Positions 35,106 through 44,469 of a stretch of DNA of 64,000 nucleotides are shown in pieces. Made by a program: the position numbers and the translations under genes. A model generated the notes under the pieces. That model was not told the origin of the DNA, did no database searches, and was given only the letters and a program-made list of their open reading frames with translations. The DNA is from VHCN01 sp964589935 (GTDB lineage Bacteria > Verrucomicrobiota > Verrucomicrobiia > Limisphaerales > VHCN01), in NCBI GenBank assembly GCA_964589935.1, contig CAZPVD010000003.1, positions 372,001 through 436,000 of the forward strand, given 5' to 3'. Positions within the stretch are counted from its first letter, which is position 1; each line of letters begins with the position of its first letter.

Positions 35106-35923
35106 GCGCCACGCCCGACAACCCGACACCGGTCCCACCCGCAAAACCGATCACCGCCGCCGGCGATTCGGTCGCCGAGCAATATCTCCTCGCGCAAATC
35201 CAGAAGACGCGCGCGTCGCTCCGCCGCACGAAAATCACCGGTGCGGTCGCCGCGCTTGTCGTTCTCGGCTACATGGGCTTCGTCACGTCCACGCTGCTGG
35301 AATATCTCGAGCCAAAGAGGGCTTCCGACATGGCGACGACGTTTATCTCAAATGAAATCAGCGAGAAAGCCACAGAACTCGCGGGCGATCTCAAGCAAAG
35401 GATTCCCGACCTGATCCAGCAACTGCCCGATTTCGCGATGCACCAATTCCCCGTCTATCGCGAGGAAATCGAGAACCGCATCGAACAGGAACTCCGCCAG
35501 TATTGCCAGACCACGTCCGCGCAAATGGGCAAACATCTTGATGACTACCTTGACGCGCACGTCACTGAAATCCGCGCCGCGCTCAAGGCCACACAGGATC
35601 GCGAGGCCATCCGGCTGCTCGGCCCCGACATCGAGCGCACCATCGTCGAATACCTCGCCGACAAGGGCGACGACGGCGAATCCATCAAGACCAAAATTGA
35701 CAAGACTCTCGAATCGCTCGGCCGCATCGAGTCACACCTCAAGCGCCTCGCCTATGACAAGGACTTGACGCCGCAGGAGAAGAAAACCCGCCGCATCATC
35801 GCCATCCTCACGAGGGCGATGAATGACACGAAGGTCAACACGGCGCCGGAGCCAGCCGTGACAACCGAACCGGCGCTGCCGTTGCCCAAGAAGAAATCGC
35901 CCAACGCTGGCGCGGGCAATTAA
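35102..35923 (+). CDS. Single-pass membrane protein of unknown function (pair member 2)
   Basis: A 273-residue protein with one membrane segment near residues 46-62 (ITGAVAALVVLGYMGF) after a proline-rich start. The rest is charged and helical, like its overlapping upstream partner, and the tail is again proline/lysine-rich (PLPKKKSPNAG). The 4-bp overlap suggests fixed stoichiometry. The shared layout suggests that the two are distant paralogues. Function unknown. Confidence 0.6.
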   Translation: MSATPDNPTPVPPAKPITAAGDSVAEQYLLAQIQKTRASLRRTKITGAVAALVVLGYMGFVTSTLLEYLEPKRASDMATTFISNEISEKATELAGDLKQRIPDLIQQLPDFAMHQFPVYREEIENRIEQELRQYCQTTSAQMGKHLDDYLDAHVTEIRAALKATQDREAIRLLGPDIERTIVEYLADKGDDGESIKTKIDKTLESLGRIESHLKRLAYDKDLTPQEKKTRRIIAILTRAMNDTKVNTAPEPAVTTEPALPLPKKKSPNAGAGN

Positions 35924-36017
35924 ACGCTCCGCACGCTCTAACTCCGCCGTGCCCGCAAGGCGCGACGGCGTTTTGTTTCCCGTTGAAAAACCCGGCGCGC
36001 CTCCGCACGCTCCGCGC

Positions 36018-37583
36018 ATGGAGCATGGCAAGTTTGACTTCGACGTCGCCGTCCTCGGCGGCGGCAGCGCGGGTTACGCGGCGGCACGCACGGCGGCATC
36101 CGCCGGGTTGAAGACCGTTGTCATCGAGGGCGGCCGCGAGGTCGGCGGACTTTGCATCCTGCGCGGCTGCATGCCGACGAAGGCGCTCCTCCACGCCGCC
36201 GACGTGCTGCACACCGTCCAGCGCGCGGGCACGTGGGGCCTCAAGGCGGAGAACGTCGGCCACGACTTCGCCGCCGTCATGGCGCGCAAGGACGCGATGA
36301 TCGAGGACTTCGCCAGCTACCGCCGGCAGCAGCTCACGGGCGGGAAGTTTGAGTTCATCCGCGCCAACGCGCGCTTCACCGATCCGCATACGGTCGCGCT
36401 CGACACCGGCCGTTCACTCACCGCGAAGAACTTCGTCCTCAGCACCGGCTCGGTCGTCGCGGAGCCGCCGCTGCCGCAGCTCAAGGATGCCGGCTACTTC
36501 ACCAGCGACGACGCGCTCGCGCTGGCGAAGCTGCCGCGTTCGCTCATCGTGCTCGGCGGCGGCGCGGTGGGCGTCGAGTTCGCGCAATTCTTCCAGCGCT
36601 TTGGCGTGCAGGTGACGCTCGTGCAGCGCAGTCCGCATATCCTGCGCGACTTCGACACGGATGCGGCTGAAGTGCTTGAAAAAGTTTTCCGTCGCGAAGG
36701 GATGCAGGTGTTCACCAACACGAAGCTCTACAACGCAGGGAAGCGGTTTGATAGCGAGACTAAGTTCGTCGCTTTCCAGCATGACGAGAAATATCGCGAG
36801 TTCACGCCGGAGGAAGCAGCCAAGGCAGCCGAAGACCGGAAACGTCTTCCCAAGGAGTTCCAGCCTTCAGACAAGCCTGAAATCATCGAAGTGACGCCGA
36901 CACACATAACCATCAGGAGTCCAGCAGACATTGCTGGCACTGGTATTGGTTCGTCTAGCAGCGCCAGCATCGAAGCCGATGAAATCCTTTTCGCCCTCGG
37001 CCGCGCGCCGAACACCGTCGGCCTCGGTTTGGCAAACACCGGCGTCCGGCTCGACGGCCATTCGCGCATTCTCACGAACGAGCACCAGCGCACGAGCGCG
37101 CCGCACATTTACGCCGCGGGCGATTGCTGCGGGCCGCACGAGATTGTTCACATCGCCATCCAGCAGGGTGAGATTGCGGCGCATAACATCGCGCATCCCG
37201 ACCGGCCGCGCGCGATGGATTACCGGCTGCTCACGCACGTTGTGTTCACCGACCCGCAGATTGGTTGCGTTGGTTTGACCGAGAAGGCCGCGCGCGCGGC
37301 GGGCGTGCCGTATCTCGCAGCGAGTTATCCGTTCGCCGACCACGGCAAGTCGCTCATCATGGAGGCGAAGGACGGCTTCGTGAAGCTGCTCGCCGACCCG
37401 AAGAGCGGCGAAATCCTCGGTGGCTGTTGCGTCGGGCCGATGGGCGGCGAACTCATCCATGAGATCGTCGCCGCAATGGCCAAGCGCATGACTGTCCACG
37501 AACTCGCCGCGATGCCGCACTATCATCCGACGCTCGCGGAAATCTGGACGTATCCGGCGGAGGAACTCGCGGAGAAGATTTGA
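36018..37583 (+). CDS. Pyridine nucleotide-disulfide oxidoreductase (lipoamide/mercuric reductase-like)
   Basis: A 521-residue FAD enzyme. The FAD site is VAVLGGGSAGYAA near residues 10-22, the redox pair is C46 and C51 in GGLCILRGCMPTK, the NAD site is LIVLGGGAVGVEFAQFF, and a second FAD motif is IYAAGDC. The C-terminal HYHPTLAEIW carries the catalytic His-Glu pair. It reduces a dithiol/disulfide partner, possibly lipoamide, mercury(II) or a low-molecular-weight thiol. About 55-60 residues after TNTKLYNAG (bases 36726-36965) are an insertion not usual in the family and lower in G+C. The ATG at 36018 is chosen because the conserved core starts right after it. Confidence 0.85.
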   Translation: MEHGKFDFDVAVLGGGSAGYAAARTAASAGLKTVVIEGGREVGGLCILRGCMPTKALLHAADVLHTVQRAGTWGLKAENVGHDFAAVMARKDAMIEDFASYRRQQLTGGKFEFIRANARFTDPHTVALDTGRSLTAKNFVLSTGSVVAEPPLPQLKDAGYFTSDDALALAKLPRSLIVLGGGAVGVEFAQFFQRFGVQVTLVQRSPHILRDFDTDAAEVLEKVFRREGMQVFTNTKLYNAGKRFDSETKFVAFQHDEKYREFTPEEAAKAAEDRKRLPKEFQPSDKPEIIEVTPTHITIRSPADIAGTGIGSSSSASIEADEILFALGRAPNTVGLGLANTGVRLDGHSRILTNEHQRTSAPHIYAAGDCCGPHEIVHIAIQQGEIAAHNIAHPDRPRAMDYRLLTHVVFTDPQIGCVGLTEKAARAAGVPYLAASYPFADHGKSLIMEAKDGFVKLLADPKSGEILGGCCVGPMGGELIHEIVAAMAKRMTVHELAAMPHYHPTLAEIWTYPAEELAEKI

Positions 37584-37617
37584 ACTTCACCGATGCCGCG
37601 CATCGCGCCCGATTGAA

Positions 37618-38196
37618 ATGCTCCTCGCCTTTCACAAACCTTACGGCGTGCTTTCACAGTTCACGCCCGAGCCCGGCTCGAAGTTCCGCACACTCGCGGA
37701 CTTCAACTTTCCGCCGCGTGTGTATCCCATCGGCCGTCTTGATGCGGACAGCGAGGGCCTGCTTTTGTTGAGCGACGAGTCTGAGCTGAACGAGCGCCTG
37801 CTGCATCCGCGCCACGCGCACGAACGCGAGTATTGGGCGCATGTTGAACGCATTCCATCGGCGGACGCGCTCGCGCAACTTTCGCACGGTGTCGTCATTC
37901 AAGGTCGCAAAACTTTGCCGTGCCGCGCGTGGCTGATCGAGCCGCAGCCGCAGATGCCGCCGCGCGATCCGCCAATCCGTTTCCGCAAGAACGTTCCCGA
38001 CTGTTGGATCGGACTCGAACTCACCGAGGGCAGGAATCGTCAGGTGCGCCGGATGACGGCAGCCATCAGTCATCCAACGTTGCGGCTCGTGCGCGTGCGC
38101 ATCGGCGGATTCCTCCTCGGTGATTTGAAGCCCGGCGAATGGCGTGAACTTTCCGCAAGTGATCGCGCTGCGGCACTCGGAATTCACCAGTTCTAG
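37618..38196 (+). CDS. rRNA pseudouridine synthase, RluE/RsuA type
   Basis: A 192-residue enzyme that converts uridine to pseudouridine in ribosomal RNA. The catalytic aspartate is D42 in GRLDADSEGLLLL, with LTEGRNRQVRRM later, typical of the RsuA/RluE group. It lacks an S4 domain, like RluE. The precise target is not determined by sequence. It starts 34 bp after the flavin reductase gene and may share its transcript. Confidence 0.88.
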   Translation: MLLAFHKPYGVLSQFTPEPGSKFRTLADFNFPPRVYPIGRLDADSEGLLLLSDESELNERLLHPRHAHEREYWAHVERIPSADALAQLSHGVVIQGRKTLPCRAWLIEPQPQMPPRDPPIRFRKNVPDCWIGLELTEGRNRQVRRMTAAISHPTLRLVRVRIGGFLLGDLKPGEWRELSASDRAAALGIHQF

Positions 38197-38286
38197 GGTT
38201 AAAACCCGAGGCAATTACTTTGACCCGCCCCGAAACTTTCGTTATCGTCTGACGTTTGCAAATCATCGGCATTTGACAGGCTGCGC

Positions 38287-40041
38287 ATGGGTTTCACCTC
38301 GATTAAAAACGTCTTCGCACGCGCGTCGCTGGCCACCGAGGGCCAGTTTGAGACGTGGAGCAGGGGGTGGCGCGCGGCGGTGGAAGGCGGCTCGAACGAG
38401 TCGCTGCTCGCCTTCATGTGCCGCGAGGCGGGACTGACCGAGGATGTGTTCCTGCAAAAACTCGGCGCGGCGATGAACGTGCCGTGCGTGGACGTGGCGC
38501 ACGCGACGATTGAACCCGAGGCGCGCGACAAAATCGCGACGAAGGTCGCCTTCCAACACGCGGTGATGCCGGTGAAATTCGAGAACGGCGTGCTCACGGT
38601 CGCGACGCACAACCCGTTCGACACGGCGATGCTCAACGCGGTGCAGTTCGACGCGCATGGGCCGGTGCAACTCGCGCTCGCGCCGCGCACAGAAATCGAG
38701 AAGGCGCTCAAGAAGCACTACGGCGTCGGCGCCGAAACGCTCGAGGAAATCGAGGACGACGAGCCGGTCGAGATCATCGTCGGCTTCGACAAGGAAATCA
38801 CCGGCGACGACCAGGAGGCGAGCGTCATCAAGTTCGTCAACCAGATCATCTGGGAGGCGTTCAAGGATCGCGCGACAGACATCCATTTCGAGCCGGCGGA
38901 GGACGAGCTGCGCATCCGCTACCGCATTGACGGCATTTTGCACCAGACGCCGATGCCGCCGCAGTTGAAGAAGTATCAGGCCGCGATCATCTCGCGCATC
39001 AAGGTGATGAGCGGCATGAACATCGCCGAGAAGCGCCTGCCGCAAGACGGCCGCATCAATGTCCGCATCAAGGGCGAGGAAATTGACATCCGCGTCTCGA
39101 CGGTGCCGACGGTCTATGGCGAGAGCGTTTCGCTGCGCCTGCTCACGCGCGGGAAGATTTTCTTCAGCCTCGACAAGCTTGGTTTCCCGCCGGACGAGGA
39201 GTCGGCCATTCGCGATCTCATTCTCAAGCCGCACGGCATTTTGCTCGTCACGGGGCCGACCGGTTCCGGCAAGTCCACGTCGCTCTACGCGTTCCTCAGC
39301 TCCATCAACTCCGTCGCGAAGCGCATCATCACGATCGAGGAGCCGGTGGAATATGAGCTGAAGGGCATCAACCAAATCGCCGTGCGCTCGGACATCGGGC
39401 TGACGTTCGCGATGGGTTTGCGCCACATTTTGCGCCAGGACCCGAACGTGATCATGGTCGGCGAAATCCGCGACCTCGAAACGGCGGAGATTGCGATCCG
39501 CGCGGCGCTCACGGGCCATCTCGTCTTCAGCACGCTCCACACGAACGACGCGCCGAGCGCGTTCACGCGCCTCATGGACATGGGCATCGAGCCGTTCCTC
39601 GTCGCGTCGTCGGTCGAGGCTGTGATGGCGCAGCGCCTTGTGCGCACGATCTGCCCGATTTGCAAGGCCGAGCAGAAAGTCGAGCGCAGTTATCTTCAGC
39701 GCATCGGTTTTCCAGCGGATGAAATTGAGACGGCGAAATTCTGGAAGGGCACCGGTTGCGAAGAGTGCCGCCAGCTCGGTTATCAGGGCCGCATGGGCAT
39801 CCATGAACTTCTCCTCGTCAACGAGGCGCTCCGCCCGCTCATCATGAACCGCGCGCCCGCCTCGACCATCGCGCACGAGGCCATCAAGCAGGGCATGAAG
39901 ACGCTGCGCGTGGACGGCTGGCGCAAGGTCCGCGGCGGTGTCACCACCATCGAGGAAGTCATCCGCGTCACGCAGACCGAGGAGCACCTCAAGTCGCTCA
40001 TGGAAGACAGCCGCACCGAAATCTGGACGAAGGACGGATGA
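38287..40041 (+). CDS. Assembly ATPase, PilB/GspE family
   Basis: A 584-residue cytoplasmic hexameric ATPase that powers pilus or pseudopilus assembly. The N-terminal MshEN-like region (DEVFLQKLGAAMNVPCV) is followed by the core: FEPAEDELRIRYRIDG, Walker A GPTGSGKST near residue 324, ITIEEPVEYEL, the Asp box GEIRDLETAEIA and a C-terminal zinc site (CPICKAE...CEECRQLGYQG). It heads a group followed by GspL-, GspM- and secretin-like genes, with gaps or overlaps of a few bases. Its prepilin substrates may include those at 14134 and 45709. Confidence 0.93.
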   Translation: MGFTSIKNVFARASLATEGQFETWSRGWRAAVEGGSNESLLAFMCREAGLTEDVFLQKLGAAMNVPCVDVAHATIEPEARDKIATKVAFQHAVMPVKFENGVLTVATHNPFDTAMLNAVQFDAHGPVQLALAPRTEIEKALKKHYGVGAETLEEIEDDEPVEIIVGFDKEITGDDQEASVIKFVNQIIWEAFKDRATDIHFEPAEDELRIRYRIDGILHQTPMPPQLKKYQAAIISRIKVMSGMNIAEKRLPQDGRINVRIKGEEIDIRVSTVPTVYGESVSLRLLTRGKIFFSLDKLGFPPDEESAIRDLILKPHGILLVTGPTGSGKSTSLYAFLSSINSVAKRIITIEEPVEYELKGINQIAVRSDIGLTFAMGLRHILRQDPNVIMVGEIRDLETAEIAIRAALTGHLVFSTLHTNDAPSAFTRLMDMGIEPFLVASSVEAVMAQRLVRTICPICKAEQKVERSYLQRIGFPADEIETAKFWKGTGCEECRQLGYQGRMGIHELLLVNEALRPLIMNRAPASTIAHEAIKQGMKTLRVDGWRKVRGGVTTIEEVIRVTQTEEHLKSLMEDSRTEIWTKDG

Positions 40042-40048
40042 ACCCGCC

Positions 40049-41437
40049 GTGAAGCATACCACGCCCACATCCTGCAACGTGTTCCAGCTCGGCGACGAGC
40101 GACGAAGCGTGTGGCGCTTCTCGACCTCAGGCACCAGGGCCGACCCGGCCGGTGAAAACATCGCCGCGCTCGACAAGGCGCTGCCTTCAAGCTGGGTGCA
40201 GAAAAGCTGGCAGCATTATCTCCAGCCCAAGCTCAACATCGCTTGGCTGCCGGCCGACCAGGTTTTTCTGCGCGTGTTGCATTTGCCGAAGTGCGATCCC
40301 GCCGAGCTGCCGCAGATGATCGAGTTCCAGCTCGAAAAAATCTCGCCGCTGCCGCTCACGCACATGGAATGGAGCTTCGAGCGGGTGCCGTATCACGGCT
40401 CGGTGCCGACGGACTTGCAGACGGTCATCGTGTGCATCGCCGCGCGCGACGCGGTCGGGGCGTTCCTCGGCCGGCTCGAGGGATTCGGCTTCCGCGCCGA
40501 CCGGCTCGAAGTGCCCATGCTGCACCAGTTGCTCGCGACGGAGATCGAGGACGACGGCGCGTGGATTTATCCCTTCACCCACGGCGGCAGGACGGGCTGC
40601 CTCGTCGCGTGGTGGCACGACGGCGCGTTGCAAAATCTCGGCATCGTGAACCTCACCTTGCCTGAGAACTGGCCGCAGGAACTCGGCGCGCACCTCGACG
40701 CGACGGTGTGGGCCGGCGAACTCGAGGGCTGGCTCACTTCGCCGCCGCACTGGCATCTCGTTGCCGACAAGGAAACTGCCTCGGCTTGGGAGCACATTCT
40801 TTTTGCGCACACCGAGGAAAGCATCGCCGTTCACGAACCGCTCGGTGACACGCGGCTCGCGGCCGAGAGCGCGCGTCGCGCTGCGAGTGGCGAGAGTCAC
40901 GCGAATCTGCTGCCCGCCGATGTCGCCAAGCGCTACGCCTCGCAGCTCGCGGACCGCGTGTGGATGCGCAGCCTCGGCGCGCTGTTCCTGCTCTATCTCC
41001 TCGGCGTTGTCGCCTATCTCGTCGCGCTGAACCTGCTCCAGTTCCAGAAGACCGACCTCGACAGCAAGGTCGCGAGCATGAGCGGCAGCTACACAAACGC
41101 CGTCGTGCTCAAGCAGCGCATTGACGTGCTCAAGGAGCAGGTCTCGCTCAAATACGCCGCGCTCGAAGGGTTGAAGGCCGTCTCCGAGCGGCTGCCCGAA
41201 GGTCTGACGCTGACGGATTTTGCGTTCACGCAGGGGCAGCGTTTCACGCTGCGCGGCACCGCGCCGGCGGCCGACGTGTCGAAGATCACCGATTTCATCG
41301 TGGCGCTTGGCAAGGCGCAGGTGAACGGCCAGCCGCTTTTCGCCTCGGTCGGAACGCCGAGCATCGGCGTCGCGCCCGGCACGGCGATGAACAGTTGGAC
41401 CACGACGCTCGAACTGCGTGGCGTTGAAACAAAATGA
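40049..41437 (+). CDS. GspL/PilM-PilN-like inner-membrane platform protein
   Basis: A 462-residue protein that joins an actin-like cytoplasmic domain (compare PilM; FLRVLHLPKCDPAELPQM, EFQLEKISPLPLTHMEW) to a membrane segment near residues 312-330 (SLGALFLLYLLGVVAYLVAL) and a PilN-like periplasmic coiled-coil/ferredoxin-fold part. It would recruit the assembly ATPase to the inner membrane. The start is a GTG at 40049, 7 bp after the ATPase stop. It overlaps the next gene by 4 bp. Confidence 0.8.
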   Translation: MKHTTPTSCNVFQLGDERRSVWRFSTSGTRADPAGENIAALDKALPSSWVQKSWQHYLQPKLNIAWLPADQVFLRVLHLPKCDPAELPQMIEFQLEKISPLPLTHMEWSFERVPYHGSVPTDLQTVIVCIAARDAVGAFLGRLEGFGFRADRLEVPMLHQLLATEIEDDGAWIYPFTHGGRTGCLVAWWHDGALQNLGIVNLTLPENWPQELGAHLDATVWAGELEGWLTSPPHWHLVADKETASAWEHILFAHTEESIAVHEPLGDTRLAAESARRAASGESHANLLPADVAKRYASQLADRVWMRSLGALFLLYLLGVVAYLVALNLLQFQKTDLDSKVASMSGSYTNAVVLKQRIDVLKEQVSLKYAALEGLKAVSERLPEGLTLTDFAFTQGQRFTLRGTAPAADVSKITDFIVALGKAQVNGQPLFASVGTPSIGVAPGTAMNSWTTTLELRGVETK

Positions 41438-42204
41438 AGGAACTGCTCGACAAGGCCACGCGCGCGCTCGGCATCAACGCCGATCCGCAGACGGTGCTTT
41501 ACGTCGCCATCGGCGTCGCAGTCGTGCTGCTGCTTGGCGTGTTCGCTTGGCTTGCGTCCCGACGCGCCGCAAAAAATCAGGCAAGTAGTCCTGCCGTTGC
41601 CGTCGCGCGCCGGAGCATTTTCGACCAGATCGGGTTGTCCGTGTTTGAGAGGCGTCTCGTGATGGCCATCTTCGTCGTGCTCTTTGCGGTGCTCCAGTGG
41701 TGGTTCGTTTTCCCCGAGTTCAAAAAGTGGGGCGAGTTGAAGGCCGCAATGCAAAAGGCCGACGAAACGATTCGGAAATATCAGCCCGAAATTGACAAGC
41801 TTCCGGCCTACAAGACGGAAGTGGCGAAACTGGAGGACGAAGGCTCCAAGCTCGCCAGCTATGACGTGGCCATCCAGCTTTTGCGCATCGTGCAGGGCCA
41901 GGTCGCCAAAAGCGGAGTGCAGGCGCAGAACTACATCCCCAGCCAGCCGCGGCCCGCGCGCGGGAACGATTTCTTCGAGGAACAATCGCTTAGCGTGAGT
42001 TTCTACAACACCGGTGACAAGGAGCTGCTCGACTTCCTCGTCGCCCTCAGCGCGGACAACTCGATGTTCCGCGTCCGCGAGCTGACAGTGCGGCCCGACC
42101 AGAGCGGCATGAAGCTCATGGGTTCCGTCACTGTCGTGGCCACTTACCAGAAGGTCGTCGCTCCGAGGACCGCATCCACCACACCCACTCAGCGCAAACC
42201 ATGA
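41434..42204 (+). CDS. GspM/PilO-like inner-membrane protein
   Basis: A 256-residue protein with an N-terminal hydrophobic segment (VLYVAIGVAVVLLLGVFAWL) and a second one near residue 70 (VMAIFVVLFAVLQWWFVF), then a coiled coil and an alpha/beta periplasmic domain. PilO and GspM normally have one membrane helix, so the first segment is an extra. It overlaps the genes on both sides by 4 bp (ATGA), which fixes its limits and its place in the secretion operon. Confidence 0.75.
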   Translation: MKELLDKATRALGINADPQTVLYVAIGVAVVLLLGVFAWLASRRAAKNQASSPAVAVARRSIFDQIGLSVFERRLVMAIFVVLFAVLQWWFVFPEFKKWGELKAAMQKADETIRKYQPEIDKLPAYKTEVAKLEDEGSKLASYDVAIQLLRIVQGQVAKSGVQAQNYIPSQPRPARGNDFFEEQSLSVSFYNTGDKELLDFLVALSADNSMFRVRELTVRPDQSGMKLMGSVTVVATYQKVVAPRTASTTPTQRKP

Positions 42205-44453
42205 AAGCGAAGCTCACCCTCACGCTCGCGCTGGCGCTCGCCGCCGGCCTTCACGCGCAAGACAAGGCCGCGCCCGCTGCGCCCACGACAACGCCCGCCG
42301 GACAGCCCGTGCCCGCGGCGGCAACGAACCGGCTGCCGCCGTCCGCGAAGGCCGCCGCCGCGCCGATGCCGGTGATTCCCGCCAACGCCACCAATGCGCC
42401 CGCCCGCCCGCCCGGCCTGCCGCCATTGCCCGCGACTCCGTTGTCGCCAAGCGCAAAGGCCGCGCCGACGCTTGTTATCACACCGACCGCGCCAAATGCC
42501 GACACGAACAGCGCAGCAGGCACGACAGCGGGTTCGATGTCGAAGCCCGATTCCTTCTCGCGTCTTTCAGTTTTTGCGCCGCAAAGTGGGACGAACGTGT
42601 TGAAACGCCCCCTATGGCTCAACAACATGGACCTTGATCAAGTGCTCGAAACCTATGCTGAACTCACCGGACGCACTGTGTTCAAGGCTCCGGCCGTGGT
42701 CGGTAAGACGCAAATCACGCTCAAGGCGCAGACGCCGTTGACCGTTGCGGAAGCCATTCAGGCCATTGAAACCATGATGGCGCTCAACGGCATCGTGGCC
42801 ATTCCGATTGGAGAAAAATTCGTCACCATCACGGTGCAAGCCAGCGCGCCGCAAGAAGCGGCGGCCTTCAACACTTCAACCAACGTGACCGACCTGCCCG
42901 AGGCCGGCCAATACATCACCAAGGTGATCCAGTTGAAGGAGGTGAAGCCGAGCGAAATCGTGCCCATCATTCAACCGTTCGCCAAGATGCAGGGCGGCAT
43001 CCTGCCGATTGACACGACTCAGGTGCTCGTGATCCGCGACTACGCGATCAACGTGAAACGCATGATGGAGTTGATCGAGAAGATTGACCAGGCTGTGCCG
43101 CTGGAGGAGAACATGAAGGTCTTTCCCATTCGCTACGCGCTGGCGAGCGAGGTGGCGTCGGTGCTCAGCACGCTCACGAGCGCGGGCGGCTCCGGCGGCT
43201 TCGCGCCAACGGGCGCGGCGTCAACAAGGCGCAGCGGCATCCGCCAGCAGACGCCCGGCGGCGGATTGGCCACCGGTTTTCAAGGAATCAACACGGGCGC
43301 GCCGGGGTCCGCCTCGCCGTATGGCGCAGTGCCGGGCGCAGTGCCGGGCGCGCTTCCGCAGCCCACGCAGCCGAACGCGGCCGCGTCGAGCTTTCAGAAC
43401 CGGCTCCAGCAGATTGTGAACCGGGCAGCCACCGGCGGGACCGGCGCCGGGCAGTTGCTTGGCGCGGCGCGCATCATTCCCTACGAGCGCAACAACTCCA
43501 TCCTCGCCATCGGCACGAAGCAGGAATTGGAAATGGTTGAGAAACTCATCAACGAACTCGACAAGGTGCAGAAGCAGGTGCTCATCGAGGCGCTCATCCT
43601 CGAAGTCACGCTTGACACCCAGAAAAACGTCGGCATCTCGGCCGCGCAGAATCAGAAGAGCCTCAACGGCATCATCAGCAGCCGCGGCGCGTCGCGCACG
43701 GACGCCATTTTTGCGTCGGGCCTGACGAATGTCGCCAACCAGGGGCTGCCGCAGGGCTTCAGCTATTTCGCCAACATCGGCAAGAGCTGGGAGGTCGCAC
43801 TCCAAGCCATCGCGACAGACAGCACCGTCAACGTCCTTTCGCGCCCACGCATCCAGACCTCGCACGGCGAAGTGGCGACGTTCTTCGTCGGCGATACCGT
43901 GCCCTACATCAACTCCACCTACGCCAACCTCGGCGGCACGCCCACGTCCAGCTACACGCAGAAGGACATCGGCATCCAGCTCTCCGTCCAGCCGCTCATC
44001 AACGAGGACGGACTCGTCGTCATGGACATCGTGCAGAACATCGAGCAGCTCGGCACGACGCAGAAGATTGATAACAATGACGTGCCCACCACAACCAAGC
44101 GCCAGGCGCAGGCCCGCGTCGCCGTGAAGGACGCGGACACCATCATTCTCGGCGGATTCATCTCAACGCAGAAAACGAAATCGAGCACGGGCATTCCCGG
44201 TTTGAAGGACATTCCCTATCTCGGCACGCTCTTCCGTTCAACCAGCGACCGCACCAAGCGCGTCGAGTTGATCATGCTCATCCGCCCGACCGTGCTGCCC
44301 ACGCCCGATGTTGCCGCCATCACCGCCACGCAGGAACGAGGGAAACTCAGCGGCGTCGAACGCGCCGTGAAGGACATCCAGGAGGAAGACCGCATCAGCG
44401 CCGAAAAAAACAAGCGCGAGCTTGAGAAGCGCGAGCGCGGCCTTCAGAAGTGA
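42201..44453 (+). CDS. Secretin, GspD/PilQ family
   Basis: A 750-residue outer-membrane channel subunit. A signal peptide (MKAKLTLTLALALAAGLHAQ) is followed by an alanine/proline-rich linker to about residue 115, N-domains (LDQVLETYAELTGRTVF; YITKVIQLKEVKPSEIVP), a glycine-rich loop near 330-400, and the secretin core with VPYINSTYANLGGTP, VVMDIVQNIEQ and PYLGTLFRS. The C-terminal tail is strongly charged and helical. It is the last gene of the E-L-M-D group. The usual GspC or PilP partner is not found here. Confidence 0.9.
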   Translation: MKAKLTLTLALALAAGLHAQDKAAPAAPTTTPAGQPVPAAATNRLPPSAKAAAAPMPVIPANATNAPARPPGLPPLPATPLSPSAKAAPTLVITPTAPNADTNSAAGTTAGSMSKPDSFSRLSVFAPQSGTNVLKRPLWLNNMDLDQVLETYAELTGRTVFKAPAVVGKTQITLKAQTPLTVAEAIQAIETMMALNGIVAIPIGEKFVTITVQASAPQEAAAFNTSTNVTDLPEAGQYITKVIQLKEVKPSEIVPIIQPFAKMQGGILPIDTTQVLVIRDYAINVKRMMELIEKIDQAVPLEENMKVFPIRYALASEVASVLSTLTSAGGSGGFAPTGAASTRRSGIRQQTPGGGLATGFQGINTGAPGSASPYGAVPGAVPGALPQPTQPNAAASSFQNRLQQIVNRAATGGTGAGQLLGAARIIPYERNNSILAIGTKQELEMVEKLINELDKVQKQVLIEALILEVTLDTQKNVGISAAQNQKSLNGIISSRGASRTDAIFASGLTNVANQGLPQGFSYFANIGKSWEVALQAIATDSTVNVLSRPRIQTSHGEVATFFVGDTVPYINSTYANLGGTPTSSYTQKDIGIQLSVQPLINEDGLVVMDIVQNIEQLGTTQKIDNNDVPTTTKRQAQARVAVKDADTIILGGFISTQKTKSSTGIPGLKDIPYLGTLFRSTSDRTKRVELIMLIRPTVLPTPDVAAITATQERGKLSGVERAVKDIQEEDRISAEKNKRELEKRERGLQK

Positions 44454-44469
44454 CAGCGCGGTTTCGGCC

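Noticed and set aside
38272..38295. Promoter from TTGACA just before the assembly ATPase gene
   Set aside because: The -10 region would lie inside the coding sequence, past the ATG at 38287, and no good -10 is present.
38263..40176. A long open frame (637 codons) on the minus strand opposite the assembly ATPase gene
   Set aside because: High-G+C genes often leave open antisense frames. The plus-strand frame has all PilB/GspE motifs, and the antisense protein is rich in Arg, His and Asp with no known domain.
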